Assembly: GCF_958450345.1 (NCBI RefSeq)
Contig: NC_088780.1
Span: 61,837,533-61,901,532, forward strand
Length of the DNA stretch: 64,000 nt
Source: Calliphora vicina
Taxonomy: Eukaryota; Arthropoda; Insecta; Diptera; Calliphoridae
Reading direction: 5' to 3'
A program made the position numbers and the translations under genes. Below the pieces are notes generated by a model. That model saw nothing but the letters and a program-made list of their open reading frames with translations. It was not told where the DNA came from and searched no databases. Positions 1 through 11,590 of this stretch are shown here, piece after piece. Each line of letters starts with the position of its first letter. Positions within the stretch are counted from its first letter, which is position 1.

Positions 1-392
1 TATCAATTTCATTAAATTCATCCATTTGAACATTTTCTGGGAAATGCAAAACTAAAGGATATTTTAATATTACAGAAATATTGGTATCGAACAAATGGGG
101 GATTTATTACATCAATATTTTTAATGATTGCATTTGATTTGATTCAAAAAAATGTTTGCAACAGTTTTTAATACTAATTTTCAAGCAAAAACTTTACTTA
201 CAAATAAGCCGAAAAATAAGGGGAATTTGACGATTCGACTACTTATTTTTCTATTGAAAGAAGTCATTATTTTTGTTCGCGATGTCCCAAAAGTAATCCT
301 TTATATTTTGGCCGGAAATAAGTTGTTTTGTTAGTAGAGTTATTTATAGAATTTTGTATTTGCAAACAAAAAATAAAAAAAAAATAAGTCGC

Positions 393-470
393 AGCCAAGA
401 GTCGAACCATCAACCATCCGTTTGCTTGTCTGTTGTTGTACTCACTACACCACTGCTTAGTTATTTTATT
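393..470 (-). repeat. tRNA-like SINE head (degenerate)
   Basis: On the minus strand the sequence contains a box-A-like TGGTGTAGTGAG and, about 40 bases later, a box-B-like GGTTCGACTCT, spaced as in a tRNA-derived Pol III promoter. The cloverleaf stems do not close well, so this is a tRNA-derived SINE or dead tRNA rather than a working tRNA gene. Confidence 0.4.
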
Positions 471-867
471 GTGCGTCAAATAATGGTTTTCACACAGTAA
501 TGCAATATTCTTTTGTGTTTTTCTAAAAATTAACATGCAATAAAAAAATGGGCAAATTGAAAAAAAGTAACAGTTTTTTTGTTTTCTTTGTTTATTTTAT
601 AGTGAAGTCTAAAAAACAAAAACAGTATACTTAAAAAATAAGTTATTAAAAAAGACATTACTTAAGTAGCAATTGTAGCTTTGTAAGCGAAGTTTTTGCT
701 GGGTTGTTTGTATTTATATCCATACCTGAAAGACTTGCGGTAGTTGGTTATCATCATCCTCAAAATTTTATTATTATTTTAATGAGAAATATGTATGTAT
801 ATCATATGTAGACACATTATGGAAATATAACTTTTGCGATATAATTCATAAAAATTTAAACTTTTTA
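471..867. other. AT-rich stretch without recognisable feature
   Basis: I see nothing supportable here. Positions 1-392 are likewise featureless AT-rich sequence. Confidence 0.4.
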
Positions 868-962
868 AAATTACCGTACAAATGTAGAAATTACCTGCCT
901 ACCGTACGGAGGACTAAATTACCGTACAATACGGTAATTACCGTACGGTTAACATCACTGTG
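868..962. repeat. Orphan hAT-like terminus with TTACCGTAC words
   Basis: Four to five copies of TACCGTACGG/TTACCGTAC occur within 90 bp and the block ends ...GGTTAACATCACTG, which reversed gives CAGTGATG, a common hAT-type start. I could not find the matching other end. Related CCGTACG words recur near 1815-1850. Confidence 0.4.
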
Positions 963-2192
963 TTCATTCATCGTTTAGCAAGCGATGTAAACACATGCGA
1001 CGGACTATCGTAATTTTTTTTCAGAAATTTGTTAAGCATTGTTGTTGGTTGTTTTTGAACGAAGCATAGCAAACACACGCGTTTCAATTACAATTGGACA
1101 CAAAACAACAAAGTCAGAAATAAATAAAAAAATTTAGAGAATTTCGGCCGTATAATGTGTATTTTTTTATTTCCTTAAAATTTAAATTACATTAATTTAA
1201 TAAATTGGTTATATCTGGCAAAAATTCTAAATCTAAACATTCTTTATTTTGTTCTTATTTTAAGTGTTTGACATTATGTTTGCTGGGTAGCTCTCTCACC
1301 AATACATCTTCATTTTTATTTTTGCACATCACTGGTTTAGTGCTACTTTTAGCTTCTCTAGCTGTGATTATTCTTTGCAATGCCAGCTCTCGAATGCGGT
1401 CTATATCTTTAAGTTGATTTTCCGGGTTAGCAAAAAAAAACATTTCTTTCGATAACAGAATCAACAACTGATCTCATATTTTCCCGTAAAAAACGAGAGT
1501 ACATAATCAGATGAAAAATATGTTTGGCTCCTTTTTTAAAAGACGTTTTTTGTTTGATTAGAAAATTTTCTGATGGATTAAGGGTACTTACGTAAACTCT
1601 GAGTAGACGATTAGCAGAGGTAAGCCAACTCAAGTGCGCAATTTTTCCAGGTTTACGGTTTGCCAGCTCAGGACTACAATAACCAGTTTTGTACAACTTT
1701 ACATATCTCATAAAGATATTTTTGATCCGTAATTGTGGATCGACCACATTTTTCGGCAACACTGATTGAAAAATGACGTTGCAAAATCGACAACGGTTGT
1801 GTCATTTTGACACCATACGGTGACACTTTTTTTGACACCGTACGTTTACAATTTGTAAACAAACAGGTACGAAACGACAACGCAATGTTATTAAATTAAA
1901 CACCGACGCATTTCAACGTGAGTTGCTGTGCTTTGTTTTTATAAGTGAGTTTTAATTTTATTTACATTAAAACATTTTAATAAATATAATGATAAAAGTG
2001 AAGTAAATAAATGGTTTAAAAACCAAAATATGAAAGAAAGAGTAATTGTGTTTAATAGCGAATTTGTGTTGATGCAGATGAAGATCCATGCAGTGAGAAT
2101 ATCACCAAATCCAGTGACGACATACAACTCCAAAAAATCCTGGAAACAATAAATAATCCTTCAGTTTTTCTACATTAAAAAGGTAAGTAGAG

Positions 2193-2195
<3 letters not shown>
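963..2195. other. Repeat-poor AT-rich stretch; no gene
   Basis: Short open frames exist on the minus strand around 1255-1880 but show no family I recognise, no splice-consistent extension and no composition change. I do not call a gene. Confidence 0.35.

Positions 2196-2197
<2 letters not shown>

Positions 2198-2222
<25 letters not shown>
2198..2222. repeat. (AT)n microsatellite
   Basis: Uninterrupted alternating AT run of about 24 bases, directly before a GGCCGGGTCGATTTGTACGG sequence that resembles the reversed end at 41440-41466. Confidence 0.9.
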
Positions 2223-2225
<3 letters not shown>

Positions 2226-2639
2226 GGCCGGGTCGATTTGTACGGAGGATCAAAAAGTAAAAAATCGTATAGCAGAAACGTAATCTACGGAAAATTCTAA
2301 GAAAGTTTCCCCAAGAAACCATAGGTCTAAAATCAAATCCTATCTTGCGCATTTCGTATTTTATCTAATAAAAAAAACTATTAAAAAAAATATATGGGCA
2401 AATCCTGCGTGACGAACGTTTCATTCGTACACGTTTTCATATTTAAATATGAAAATTTTTTGGTTTTCCAAATAAGATACTTCCAATGTACTATACGCTA
2501 TAGTTAGATTTAAGTGCAATTCCAAATGGCATAAGATATTACCTTTTAGTTGCCATTTCTTGCGAAATAATTGATCGCAAAGGTTTGTGACGCATGTTAC
2601 AAAAAGTGGAAGTAACATTAAATGTTGAAGTGTTTATTC

Positions 2640-3196
2640 TAGAGTATCCAAAACCGAAAACCGGTCAACCGATTTTTTCATCTTTGTAAACTCCACCGGT
2701 TTCGGTTTTTTTAACTTTTCGGTTTTTTGACAAACCGGTTTTTGTAAGACGGTTAACCGGTTTTAATGAAATATATTTTCTAAAGCTCATTCAATCATAT
2801 ATATGAAAAACTTTGATACCATTTTTAAAAATATTGATTTATTTTATAGAAAATTATAGCATTTGACAATATTTCGTAAAAGATATAAAATAATTGCATA
2901 AAGATAGAGCCTTAGGAATTCAAAATTGCTAAACTTCCGAAGATTTAGTACACAATTCTTAACAAATTTCTTATTAGCGTCCACAAACAAAAATAAATAT
3001 GTATAAGGAGACCTTTTTCATATTAAATAAAAATTTGATATAAACCGGTTAACCGGTTTTTTTTTAAGATAAAAACCAAAACCGTTTAACTGGCTTTTTT
3101 AAAAGGCAATAATCAAAACCGGTTTTTTCAAAAACACACTTTTTCGGTTAAACCGGAAACCGGTTTTTCAAATTTGCCGGTTTTTTGGACACTCTA
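2640..3196. mobile_element. hAT-type MITE with AACCGGTTTT subterminal words
   Basis: TIRs TAGAGTATCCAAAA (left) and TAGAGTGTCCAAAA (right, reversed). A perfect 8-bp duplication GTTTATTC flanks it at 2632-2639 and 3197-3204. Both ends are packed with AACCGG/CCGGTT words. At 557 bp it has no coding capacity, so it is non-autonomous. The 8-bp duplication and TIR style point to hAT. Confidence 0.88.
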
Positions 3197-4019
3197 GTTT
3201 ATTCGTAACTTCAGCGAATTTGGCATAATAAAGCACACAAAATCTTATTCCTAAAAGAAAGATGAATGAAAGAGAATTCTAATATAATTTATTTGCATGA
3301 ACGTTCATTTGCCGTTTTTATAAAAATCCGAGAACATTTAGTGACGCACGTTTTATCCAGATGCTTGAAAAGTATCTCCTTTTCCGTGAGATGTTGCGAA
3401 AAATTCCATTCAAAGTGAAATTACTCAAAATTTATTTGTATTTAAATTGAATGGTCAAAAATATAGCTGTCAGTCGAACATCCCAGTTGGACATGTCTTC
3501 AAGACAACGTCGACGATGCGTACACGACAATGTTAAATCCTAGACGACACGTAGGCGACAGCCCATACAAATCGTTGACGACTTTTTCGAACAAAGGGCA
3601 CTTAAATCGTACGCGACAATGTGAGCGACATTATCATGCACATTGTCGTTGACGATCATATGGATGACAATGTGGTTAAAGTTGTCATCGACGACTATAA
3701 ACACGAATTTTCTCTCATGGCATCGTTGATGACAGTTAGCTACTGTATCTTCCATATTGTCGTTGATGACCATATAGTGGACACTATCCATAATCCGGTC
3801 GTCAATATTCCTACTTTGTAACCAGACTTTTTTGTAGAAATAGATTATGTTTTTTATTCATTAATTATATTAAATAATTTTATTAATGCTAAACATATTT
3901 ATTAATGCATATAAAATATTTTAAATAAATAAAATTATACAGTTTATTTAATTCATTTTTAAATAATACATTTATAATTTCGAAAATATAATCAATTCAT
4001 TTAATTATTACGGGGGATT

Positions 4020-4345
4020 TTGTTTGTCTTTTTTTTTGACCGGTATTATTCTTGAACATTACCTCGTCCATCAGCCACATACAAATTTTGACCCGGAAGT
4101 TGTAAAATGTCTGCCAGCACATAAGTTTCATCATCCAGGTGTATATTTTTATAAAATTTGCCTTAAATTTTTTCTCTAGTTCTTTTGCTTCTAAAGTTAA
4201 AGAACAACTTATACGACTTCAACCCAGCATTAGCTTTGGCTCTGCGCACAAAATAATCAGAGTATTTAACTTTACGAGCTGCTTTTCTGATAGAAGTGTT
4301 CGTTGCTCTTCGAAAGAGTTGTTCGACAGTATTTGATATTGGTAA
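4020..4345 (-). pseudogene. Tc1/mariner-superfamily transposase relic
   Basis: Minus-strand translation reads SDYFVRRAKANAGLKSYK, then after a stop DDETYVLADILQLPGQN and LYVADGRGNVQE. The DDETY segment followed by an LPGQ...YVADGRG stretch is the neighbourhood of the first catalytic aspartate in a group of insect Tc1-like transposases. Internal stops and the missing remaining catalytic residues make it a pseudogene. Confidence 0.65.
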
Positions 4346-4423
4346 TATCTGTCAGACCTTTTACTGATCCAGGTTTTCATTAAATATTCAAGTCATCCTC
4401 TTACTGATTAATGGATTCTGAAA

Positions 4424-4492
4424 CGATGAACCTTCAGATGTTTTGCTATTATAGATTTTCAAGAAAATAGCAAAAGATCTGAAGGTTCATCG
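4424..4492. repeat. Perfect-looking hairpin inside the Tc1-like element
   Basis: CGATGAACCTTCAGAT... and ...ATCTGAAGGTTCATCG face each other across a short loop; the arms are about 27 bases. It lies within the relic transposase region. Confidence 0.8.
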
Positions 4493-5029
4493 CCACACTG
4501 TTTCGTTACTTTTTTCGCCGTTACGCACTTTAACCACCTTTCACTAGAACTTTAAAAACTCAACTGAATATCTATACGTTCCTCCTGCGTTAGTTTGTTT
4601 TGTTTTCTTATTTTCTGTTAAAGTCCCGCTATTTTGCATTTTTAAATGAAGAAGTGTTTAAGACTTCGTCGCTCATCTGGTTGTCAATATAGTTTGAAAG
4701 ACGTCAAAATGCATGCAATTGTATTACTGATCTCACAACAGTATTACTGATGATAAGCTGAATACATTGTCGCTCATCTTGTCGTGGATGTGGCTTGATA
4801 CAGGTCAATATGCATGCACTTGTCGCTCACATTGTCCTGAATAATATTTTATTCAATACAAGATCATGAAATTGTCGTTAGCTAATCAACAATGGAGCTT
4901 CAAACACGACAACATATGCGACTTTGATTTATACTTGTCCTCACAGGCATTGTATAGACGACAAATTATAAAATGTCCTGAAGACAACATTGACGAAAAT
5001 TTCGTCCATGACTCTCTGGCCAACTGGGA

Positions 5030-5549
5030 TCTTGTTAACATTTAAGTAATGATAAAAACACATTAAAAAAATATTTTTTTTTGTATAAAATTAAGATATC
5101 TGCGCTAGTGTTGGATTTGATAATCATTTTTGTATGAATGACCATAGAAATACATTTTGTTTATATATAAAATATAATACACATGTATGATATATCTAGT
5201 CTAATATTACAATTAAAAATTTCAAGTTTGATTCATTTAAAAATTTTTTTGTTGGTAGACTGTTTCTGGGATTTGCCCATATGTACATTAAAGTTCGTTT
5301 GTTACCAGGTCACGTCATTTGTTTTTCGGATATCATGACTTTTCTGAAGCTTTTTGCGCAAGTAAAAATAATGGCGTCCTTTTTGTTGGAAAATTTTCAA
5401 TCCTTGTGGCGGTTCAACGCACCTAAAGATGCGCATTTTGATCACATTTTTCTTTAGAGCAAAAACGGTTGAATATTTTGCAAATCTGATTGCACCAGTC
5501 GATTGTGCATCAAACATTAATACAATTGTTGTTTTTTGAATCCTTAAAA
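5030..5549. repeat. Dispersed repeat shared with 62.8-62.9 kb
   Basis: Positions about 5340-5490 (TTTGCGCAAGTAAAAATAAT, GGTTCAACGCACC, AGCAAAAACGGTTGAATAT) recur in opposite orientation near 62800-62940, inside the 62461-63215 hAT-like element. No gene is recognised. Confidence 0.55.
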
Positions 5550-5934
5550 ATAATTCCAAAAACCCACAACAGGGTCGCACATTTCATAAACAAAATAAAA
5601 AAAAGTATTTTAGATTTTTTAAATATACACATGAAAGGACATTTTAAGCTTATCAAAATGGTACCAATATTTCTTTTCTATCACAACCCGTTAAAAAGTT
5701 ATGTGGCTAAAAATATTTTGTAAAGGCAAGCTAATAAAAAAATTTATAAACTTTTTTTAACAATATAAATTAAATAAATAACTTTGAAGCCACATAACTT
5801 TTTAACCGTTAGAAAGGAAATATTGGTGCCGTTTTGCTAAGTTTAAAATGGCTTTTCATCGTGCATGTTTAAAAAAAACTAAAATTATTTTTTAATTTTT
5901 TTATGAGATTTGCGCTGTTGTGGGTTTTTAGAAC
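5550..5934. repeat. Long inverted repeat (fold-back), arms about 170 bp
   Basis: AAAAACCCACAACAG at about 5558 is mirrored by CTGTTGTGGGTTTTT near 5917; AAAAAGTTATGTGGCT near 5693 by AGCCACATAACTTTTT near 5789. The two halves fold on a centre near 5740. No flanking duplication was found. Confidence 0.75.
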
Positions 5935-5944
5935 TAGGTTTTTG

Positions 5945-6395
5945 GGGAAAAAAATGTATGACAAAAAAAATTTTTTGATGAAAAAAAAATTCGGGTTAAA
6001 AAATATTTTTCCCGATTTTGACTCATTGTAGGTCCAACTTACTATAGCCTTATCTACATCGTTGCAATGGACTTTGAAATATCTATCATCAGATAACCAT
6101 ATTGTCTTTATTAATGACTTCGTAATACAGATATATATCAAAAATAGGTCAAAAATCGAGGTTGTCCCGGTTTTTTGCTCATATCTCCGTTATTTATGGA
6201 CCGATTTTGCTGATTTTAAATAGCAAACTTCTCGAAAGCATGTCTGACAGAATTATTTGGATATCTGGGGTCGATTCTGCTATCTATAAGGATCCAGAAT
6301 ATATATACTTTATAGGGTCGGAAATGAAAAATGTAGAAATTACAAACGGAATGACAAACTTATATATACCCTTCTCACGAAGGTGAAGGGTATAA
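5945..6395 (+). mobile_element. DINE-1/Helentron-like element, truncated copy 1
   Basis: Shares the family core: GATTTTGACTCATTGTAGGT, GGATCCAGAATATATATACT, GGGTCGGAAATGAAAAATG, and the terminal hairpin TACCCTTC...GAAGGGTATA. The distal end with the CAAGTAAGAG hairpin is missing and the fold-back at 5550-5934 sits next to it. The GTCT microsatellite has been lost from this copy. Confidence 0.8.
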
Positions 6396-6931
6396 CAAGA
6401 AACAAATTAAATTATTCAAAACTTAATAAAATTTATGTTTTTTGTTATTATTTGTATCTTTTGTATGAATTTATGTATATAAGTGAATATTTTAGTTTTG
6501 GTCAAAAAAAATGGCTCGCCAGACCTATGTGCATTGATTGGAACTTTCTTAGGTTTTGAACATGAACAAAATTCAAATGAAGTGCATTTGCAAGCAGCAT
6601 GACTCAGATGACTCCAAAAAACACATTCGTTTGTTTTCGACACCACCATAATGGGTGGATATATTGGGTTAGTGCTGAAATTTGTAACGTGCAAAAATAT
6701 TGTCCTAACACCCACTTAAGTATACCAATCTGCCCAGGACCACTTATTGGTTTTGTTTTTCTGAACATTATTTCTATAATATATTTTTATTTATACATAC
6801 ATTATTCGTGTTTAAATTTGGCTTCTATTCATGGACTATTTTTCTTATTCTAAACTGAAATGTTTAATTATTCAAAGAAAATATAATTTTTTCCTCGTTT
6901 ATTCGAATGACAATCCCGATGTGTACATATT
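6396..6931. other. Unassigned AT-rich stretch; no gene
   Basis: Small open frames on both strands near 6416-6850 lack recognisable motifs. I see nothing firmer here. Confidence 0.35.
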
Positions 6932-7070
6932 GTTACCTTAATATAGAAAGCCCCTAACTCGTGTTTTTTTTTTAATCCCAGATTTTCTTTTTTTGATCAT
7001 ATATCATATTTAGCCAAAAAATCAAAACATAAAAAAAACACGAGTTAGGTCCTTTCTATATTAAGGTAAC
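6932..7070. mobile_element. 139-bp MITE with about 40-bp TIRs
   Basis: GTTACCTTAATATAGAAAG at 6932 is repeated inverted as CTTTCTATATTAAGGTAAC ending at 7070, and similarity continues through CCTAACTCGTGTTTTTTT. Only a loop of about 55 bp separates the arms. Confidence 0.85.
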
Positions 7071-7680
7071 GATATGTTATATTATTTCTTGTAAAAACAA
7101 TCCATTGTATATTTAATCGCCAACAAGACAATACGGATCATTATTCAACAAATTTACAACTTAAATTAAACGCTTTGGTGAATAGATAAAAACTACAGAA
7201 AAAACTTAACAATAAGTTTGTTCGTTCAGTTCACAAACAAATATTTTGTTTATTATTTTAATCACATACATTTGTTTGTATGGAAACAAACATACTACAT
7301 ACATACATACATGTTTGTATTAATACTAGGGCGGTACTTTTTTTGTAAATATAAGAAACATTGTCGAATAGAGCAATCATAGAAAGTTGTAAAGAAAATT
7401 TATTACTTTTTCACGATTTTAACAAAGTTTACACTCAACGTATACAATATACTTATACATATGTATGTATGCAAATTAATACATAGACACACTGCCGCCC
7501 AATTGAATAGACATTTTCAGAAATATTTTTGTCTATCAATATCTTCCGAACGAACGAAATTATCTTAACCATAATTTCATTTAATTATGATATTATAAGG
7601 TTTATGTACTTGTTTAAGTAAAAATCTAAAAATTACGATGTCATATACATTTGTAAATAAGATACCCTGGTTATCTGGTA
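7071..7680. other. Unassigned stretch with short CATA microsatellites
   Basis: Contains ACATACATACATACAT near 7300 and similar short tetranucleotide runs. No gene or full element recognised. Confidence 0.35.
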
Positions 7681-7689
7681 AATTTCGTT

Positions 7690-8498
7690 TTACGTTTGTT
7701 TCATAACCGAAACCGGTTTTTCGGTTTACTGACTTCGATTAAACCGTTTAACCGACATTGAAAGGAATTATTTTAAAAGTTTAAACAATTCTTTTTTATA
7801 TGTAGAAAACTTTGTAGTTTTTAGTAGTCAGTGCTAATTCCATTTTATTTTGCAAAAATTTCAAAATTATTATCTCAGTAAAATACTTGTTTTAATTATT
7901 GGTTTATTCATTAAATTTCAATCTTTCCTGTAATATTCCTGAAAAGGATTAATAAAATAAAATTTTAAGGACAAAACACACTAATGAAATCAAATTTATT
8001 AAAAGAAGGTATGTACATCAAATTCAATATAACGTTAGGGAAAATCATCACTAAGTTTTTAATGAATCATTAGCAAGATTTATCCTAAACTTCTAGAGTT
8101 ATGCGGAATTTAATATTAATTTTTAACAGTTTCGTTATGTGCGCACTTGGTTCTGAAAAAGTTTATAAGTAAAATCATCGTCCTCAACTTTTTAGAATCA
8201 TTGTAATTCATAAACAAATTGTGTCGATAGAGGTTTATATTGTATATCAGCAGTTTAGGTTTAAAATCAGACCAAATGTTTGATATAATGTGTAGATAAT
8301 TTTTGCAATTGAAAACACATTTTTGTTATTTTTTGTGTTTCAATTACGAAAATTATCTATTCAATAATATTTTTTCTGTGTTATTTTAGTCCCAAATTTT
8401 AAAAGCCGTTTTTAAAAAATCAATTGAAAATCAACATTTTAAATTAACCGGTTCGCAAAAAACTGAGATTTCGAAGAAAAACCGATAGCCCTTAGAAG
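7690..8498 (-). mobile_element. Repeat with AACCGG words at both ends, related to 54285-55795
   Basis: Starts with CCGAAACCGGTTTTTCGG and ends with CCGGTTCGCAAAAAACTGAG and CGAAGAAAAACCGATAG. Read on the minus strand it matches 54285-54525 and 55050-55795 in order (e.g. GGTCTGATTTTAAACCTAAA, and the GAAAACTTTGTAG/GAAAACATAAAATG boundary). The distant copy has an extra 526-bp insertion. End bases and target duplication are not resolved. Confidence 0.6.
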
Positions 8499-8499
8499 G

Positions 8500-10140
8500 T
8501 AATAGCTCTCATATAAGGACCACTTCCGAAAAACACATTAACTACAAAATATTTTATACATATCGATATTAAAACAAATTTTTACACAGATCAGTAATAT
8601 TTAAGCAAAAACCATTTTGCTAGATTTTGTGTATATTGGACCAATATACCAATATATATTTGACCATTGTCCCCATATAAGGACCTCTTTCGAAATTCAA
8701 TTAAAAACCTCTTAAAAATACCGTTATCAGGTATCAGTTTGACAAAAATAATTTTCATACATATTAAAATCAATGGTCCCATATAATAAGGTGATCAGAT
8801 TTTGAAAATGAAAATAGATGACGTAAAGAAAAAAATTATTTAAATTCAAGATATTTTACTGAATAATTTACGTTCACATATACATATGTATGTATATTAG
8901 AGTGATCCACGATTGTATGAACGAAGAAACATTTCAGGGTACAGGCCGTCCCCCACAAGAAGTGTATTATTAGGATGATAGGAAAACAACTGGTGGCGCA
9001 ACGACGCGTTGTTGAAGATTTGAGGTACATTTAAAAGGGGAAAAAATAATTTTTTTAAGTTTTGGTAAAAATTTTGAGAAATATTAAATTAAAATCTAAT
9101 TTTTACTTAAAATGTATCCATATTTACTTGTATTTGAGTTTTTGTCTACGTAGGAAACCGGGAACTTATTCGCAGGTATGATCAAAAAAATTTAATTTAA
9201 TTAACGGTAGTTTCAAAACTCCATTTCAAATTTAAAAAAAAAATTTGTTTAACAAATTTCAGAATTTTTTGATCATCTTAATGGGATTTATAAAGAATAT
9301 AAAAGGGAATAAAAATATGAAAAAATTATGTCAATATCTCCTCTATTTTTTCAGAACCTGCTATTTAAATTTTGCGATTTTCGGGAAAAACTAATTATTT
9401 GGCCATATTTTGGCGAATGAGCCCAATTTACTTACTGTTATGAATTTTAAATAAAACTATTCAGAATATTATAGTACAGATAATTTTAAACATACTCTGA
9501 AAGTTTTACTAAAATCGGAAAACGTTAACCCTTAAATCGTGAAGGTCAAATATTTCAATATTTGGAATTTCTAATTGAAAGATAGCGAAACGTTATATAT
9601 TTTTAGGACGATTTTAATGAAACTTTAGAAAATTGTTGCATAAAGTCTAGTATTTACAAAATTTGTTTTGATTTTAAAAATTAATATGACAAAAGATGGC
9701 AGATTATGAAAAAAGATGACATATAGAGGACACAAATTTTATAGATGACAGCCAATTAAAATAGATGATTGTCCTCTAAAAAGAGGACGTATACCTTATA
9801 TATAATGACTACATTCGAAAAATACATTGACCTAACAAATATTGATATTAAACCAGCATACTACTGGATTTTGTGAATATCACTCCATATTTGACCATAT
9901 ATCCCATATAAGTCCATATAAGGACCTCTTCCGAAAAACACATTAACCTATATAAATATTTGAAATATAGTATATCGAACTAAAATTGTATTTAAATCAA
10001 TTTGTATCCTGAAATAATACTATCGGATTTTTTAAATATCGGTCTATATTTAACCATAGCCCCCATAAAAATTTGTATATCAGGTTGAAATTAAACACCG
10101 AGTCTTATGAAGATCGGCTAATAACACTGTTCAACGACAT
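8500..10140. repeat. Degenerate array of ATATAAGGACC-type units
   Basis: CATATAAGGACC(A/T)C followed by TTCCGAAAAACACATTAAC recurs at about 8510, 8675 and 9920 with decayed intermediates near 9810. Each is followed by similar text ending TTTGACCAT...CCCCATATAA. It is an old tandem or element-internal repeat, split by the 8788-9798 insertion. Confidence 0.6.
8788..9798. mobile_element. hAT-like element with AGATGAC words
   Basis: Ends AAGGTGATCAG and GTATACCTTA are flanked by CATATAAT (8780-8787) and TATATAAT (9799-9806), a 7/8 match in low-complexity DNA. Subterminal words ATAGATGACG, AAAGATGGCAG, AAAGATGACATAT, ATAGATGACAGCC repeat near the ends. The interior has an unexplained GC-richer stretch around 8935-9010. 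The AT-rich duplication makes this the weakest of the 8-bp calls. Confidence 0.5.
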
Positions 10141-10630
10141 TTTTGGTCGAAACGAGCATTATACTAACTGAAAAAAATGTTGTAAGTTAATGTCTGAGAG
10201 AATTTTTATTGTTAGAGTTATATTGTGGAATTTTATGGGGATCATTTTTGTGGAAGATCTTTAAGGATTAAAATATTCTGCGAATATTTTTTCCGTAAAA
10301 TTTCCGAAGATACAAAAGTTTTAAATAAAGCTCTTTACTCTTAATTAGCAAAATTATAATTTCAAGTTCTGACAAAAAGCAGTGTGTTTGTCATTAATCT
10401 TATAAACTATAAATTGTTGAAATGTACACACAGGACAGAATCGGTAGTTATATCAATTGTAAATTGCTGAATTAGATAAGATTATTAAGCATTTGAAATA
10501 AATTGTCTTCTGCTCTATTGTTTGTCTTTCTGACAATATGTATATAAATACATACTGAGTATACTCATACTGAGTATGTATATTTTATTCTTTACACCAA
10601 TATAGTTTCTATAATTATCATTACAATTAG
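10141..10630. other. Unassigned AT-rich stretch; no gene
   Basis: Nothing recognisable apart from short TATG/TACATA runs near 10540-10580. Confidence 0.35.
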
Positions 10631-10680
10631 GTTGAGGGAATTTAAGATTCGGCACAGCCGAATATTGTTTTCTAACTTGT
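10631..10680 (-). mobile_element. DINE-like terminal fragment
   Basis: GAGGGAATTTAAGATTCGGC with the ATTCGGCACAGCCGAAT hairpin and CTAACTTGT matches the last 50 bp of the DINE-like family; the rest is absent. Confidence 0.75.
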
Positions 10681-10921
10681 ATCAATTGTTTTGAAACATA
10701 ATTTTTACCATTAAAAAATGCCTAAAATATACGTTATAATTTTGAAAAATCTCTCTAACTCCGGAATAATAGGCTTTTACAAGGAAGATAAAACTATATT
10801 ATAACACTGCGAATGTTTTGTAGTATTCTGGTAAAAAAAATAATTTATAGTTATTTCCTTCTTTGATAATATTAGAAAAAATTGTCTATTCCTAAAATAT
10901 GTCACGAATCTTGCCCGTTTT

Positions 10922-11590
10922 TATACCCTTCACGTTCTTGAGAAGGGTATATATAAGTTTGTCATTCCGTTTGTAATTTCTACATTTTTCATTTCCGACC
11001 CTATAAAGTATATATATTCTGGATCCTTATAGATAGCGGAATCGATTAAGCCATGTCCGTCTGTCTGTCTGTCCGTCTGTTGAAATCAATTTTCTGAAGA
11101 TCCCAGATATCTTTGGGATCCAAATCTTCAATATTCTGTCAGATACGCATTCGAGAAGTTTGCTATTTAAAATCAGCAAAATCGGTCCACTAATGGCTGA
11201 GATATGAAGAAAAAACCAGGACAACCTCGATTTTTGACCTACATATATCTGGATTACAAAGTCATTAATATAGACAATATGGATATCTAATGATAGATAT
11301 TTCAAAGACCTTTGCAATGGCGTATATAAAACCATAGTAAATTGGACATACAATGGGTCAAAATCGCAAAAATATTTTTTAACCCGATTTTTTTTTCACC
11401 AAAAATTTTTTTCCAAAATATTAAAAAAAATCGAAAAAAAACAATTCGAAAATTTTTTTTTCCATAAAATTAAAAAACTGCAAAAAAATTAATTTTGTTT
11501 ACCTGAAAATATTTAAATTTTTTATTTTGAAGTATAATTTGGTAAAGAATATATAAGATTCGGCACAGCCGAATGTAGCTCTGTTACTTG
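10922..11590 (-). mobile_element. DINE-1/Helentron-like element copy 2, near full length
   Basis: Runs from TATACCCTTCACG (5' subterminal repeat and hairpin) through a short GTCTGTCT microsatellite (about 11054-11080) and the conserved middle, to the 3' hairpin ATTCGGCACAGCCGAAT and CTGTTACTTG. The 3' subterminal inverted repeat GGTGAAGGGTATA is decayed here to GGTAAAGAATATA. Confidence 0.85.

Larger units (their letters stand above)
3481..5029. mobile_element. DNA transposon with GACGACAATG-rich long ends and a dead Tc1-like transposase
   Basis: Ends TCCCAGTTGG at 3481 and CCAACTGGGA at 5020-5029 are inverted. Both flanking arms (3490-3830 and 4680-5010) are rich in GACGACAATGT-type words in both orientations, giving a snap-back look. 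The centre holds the relic transposase annotated at 4020-4345. The target duplication is not clear, so the exact ends could be off by a base or two. Confidence 0.65.

Noticed and set aside
1255..1880. Overlapping minus-strand open frames as a small gene
   Set aside because: No recognisable domain, no plausible splice linkage and no supportive context.
3540..3821. Two opposed open frames rich in Asp, Val, His and Ile
   Set aside because: They lie in the GACGACAATG word array of a transposon arm; the amino-acid bias mirrors the repeat.
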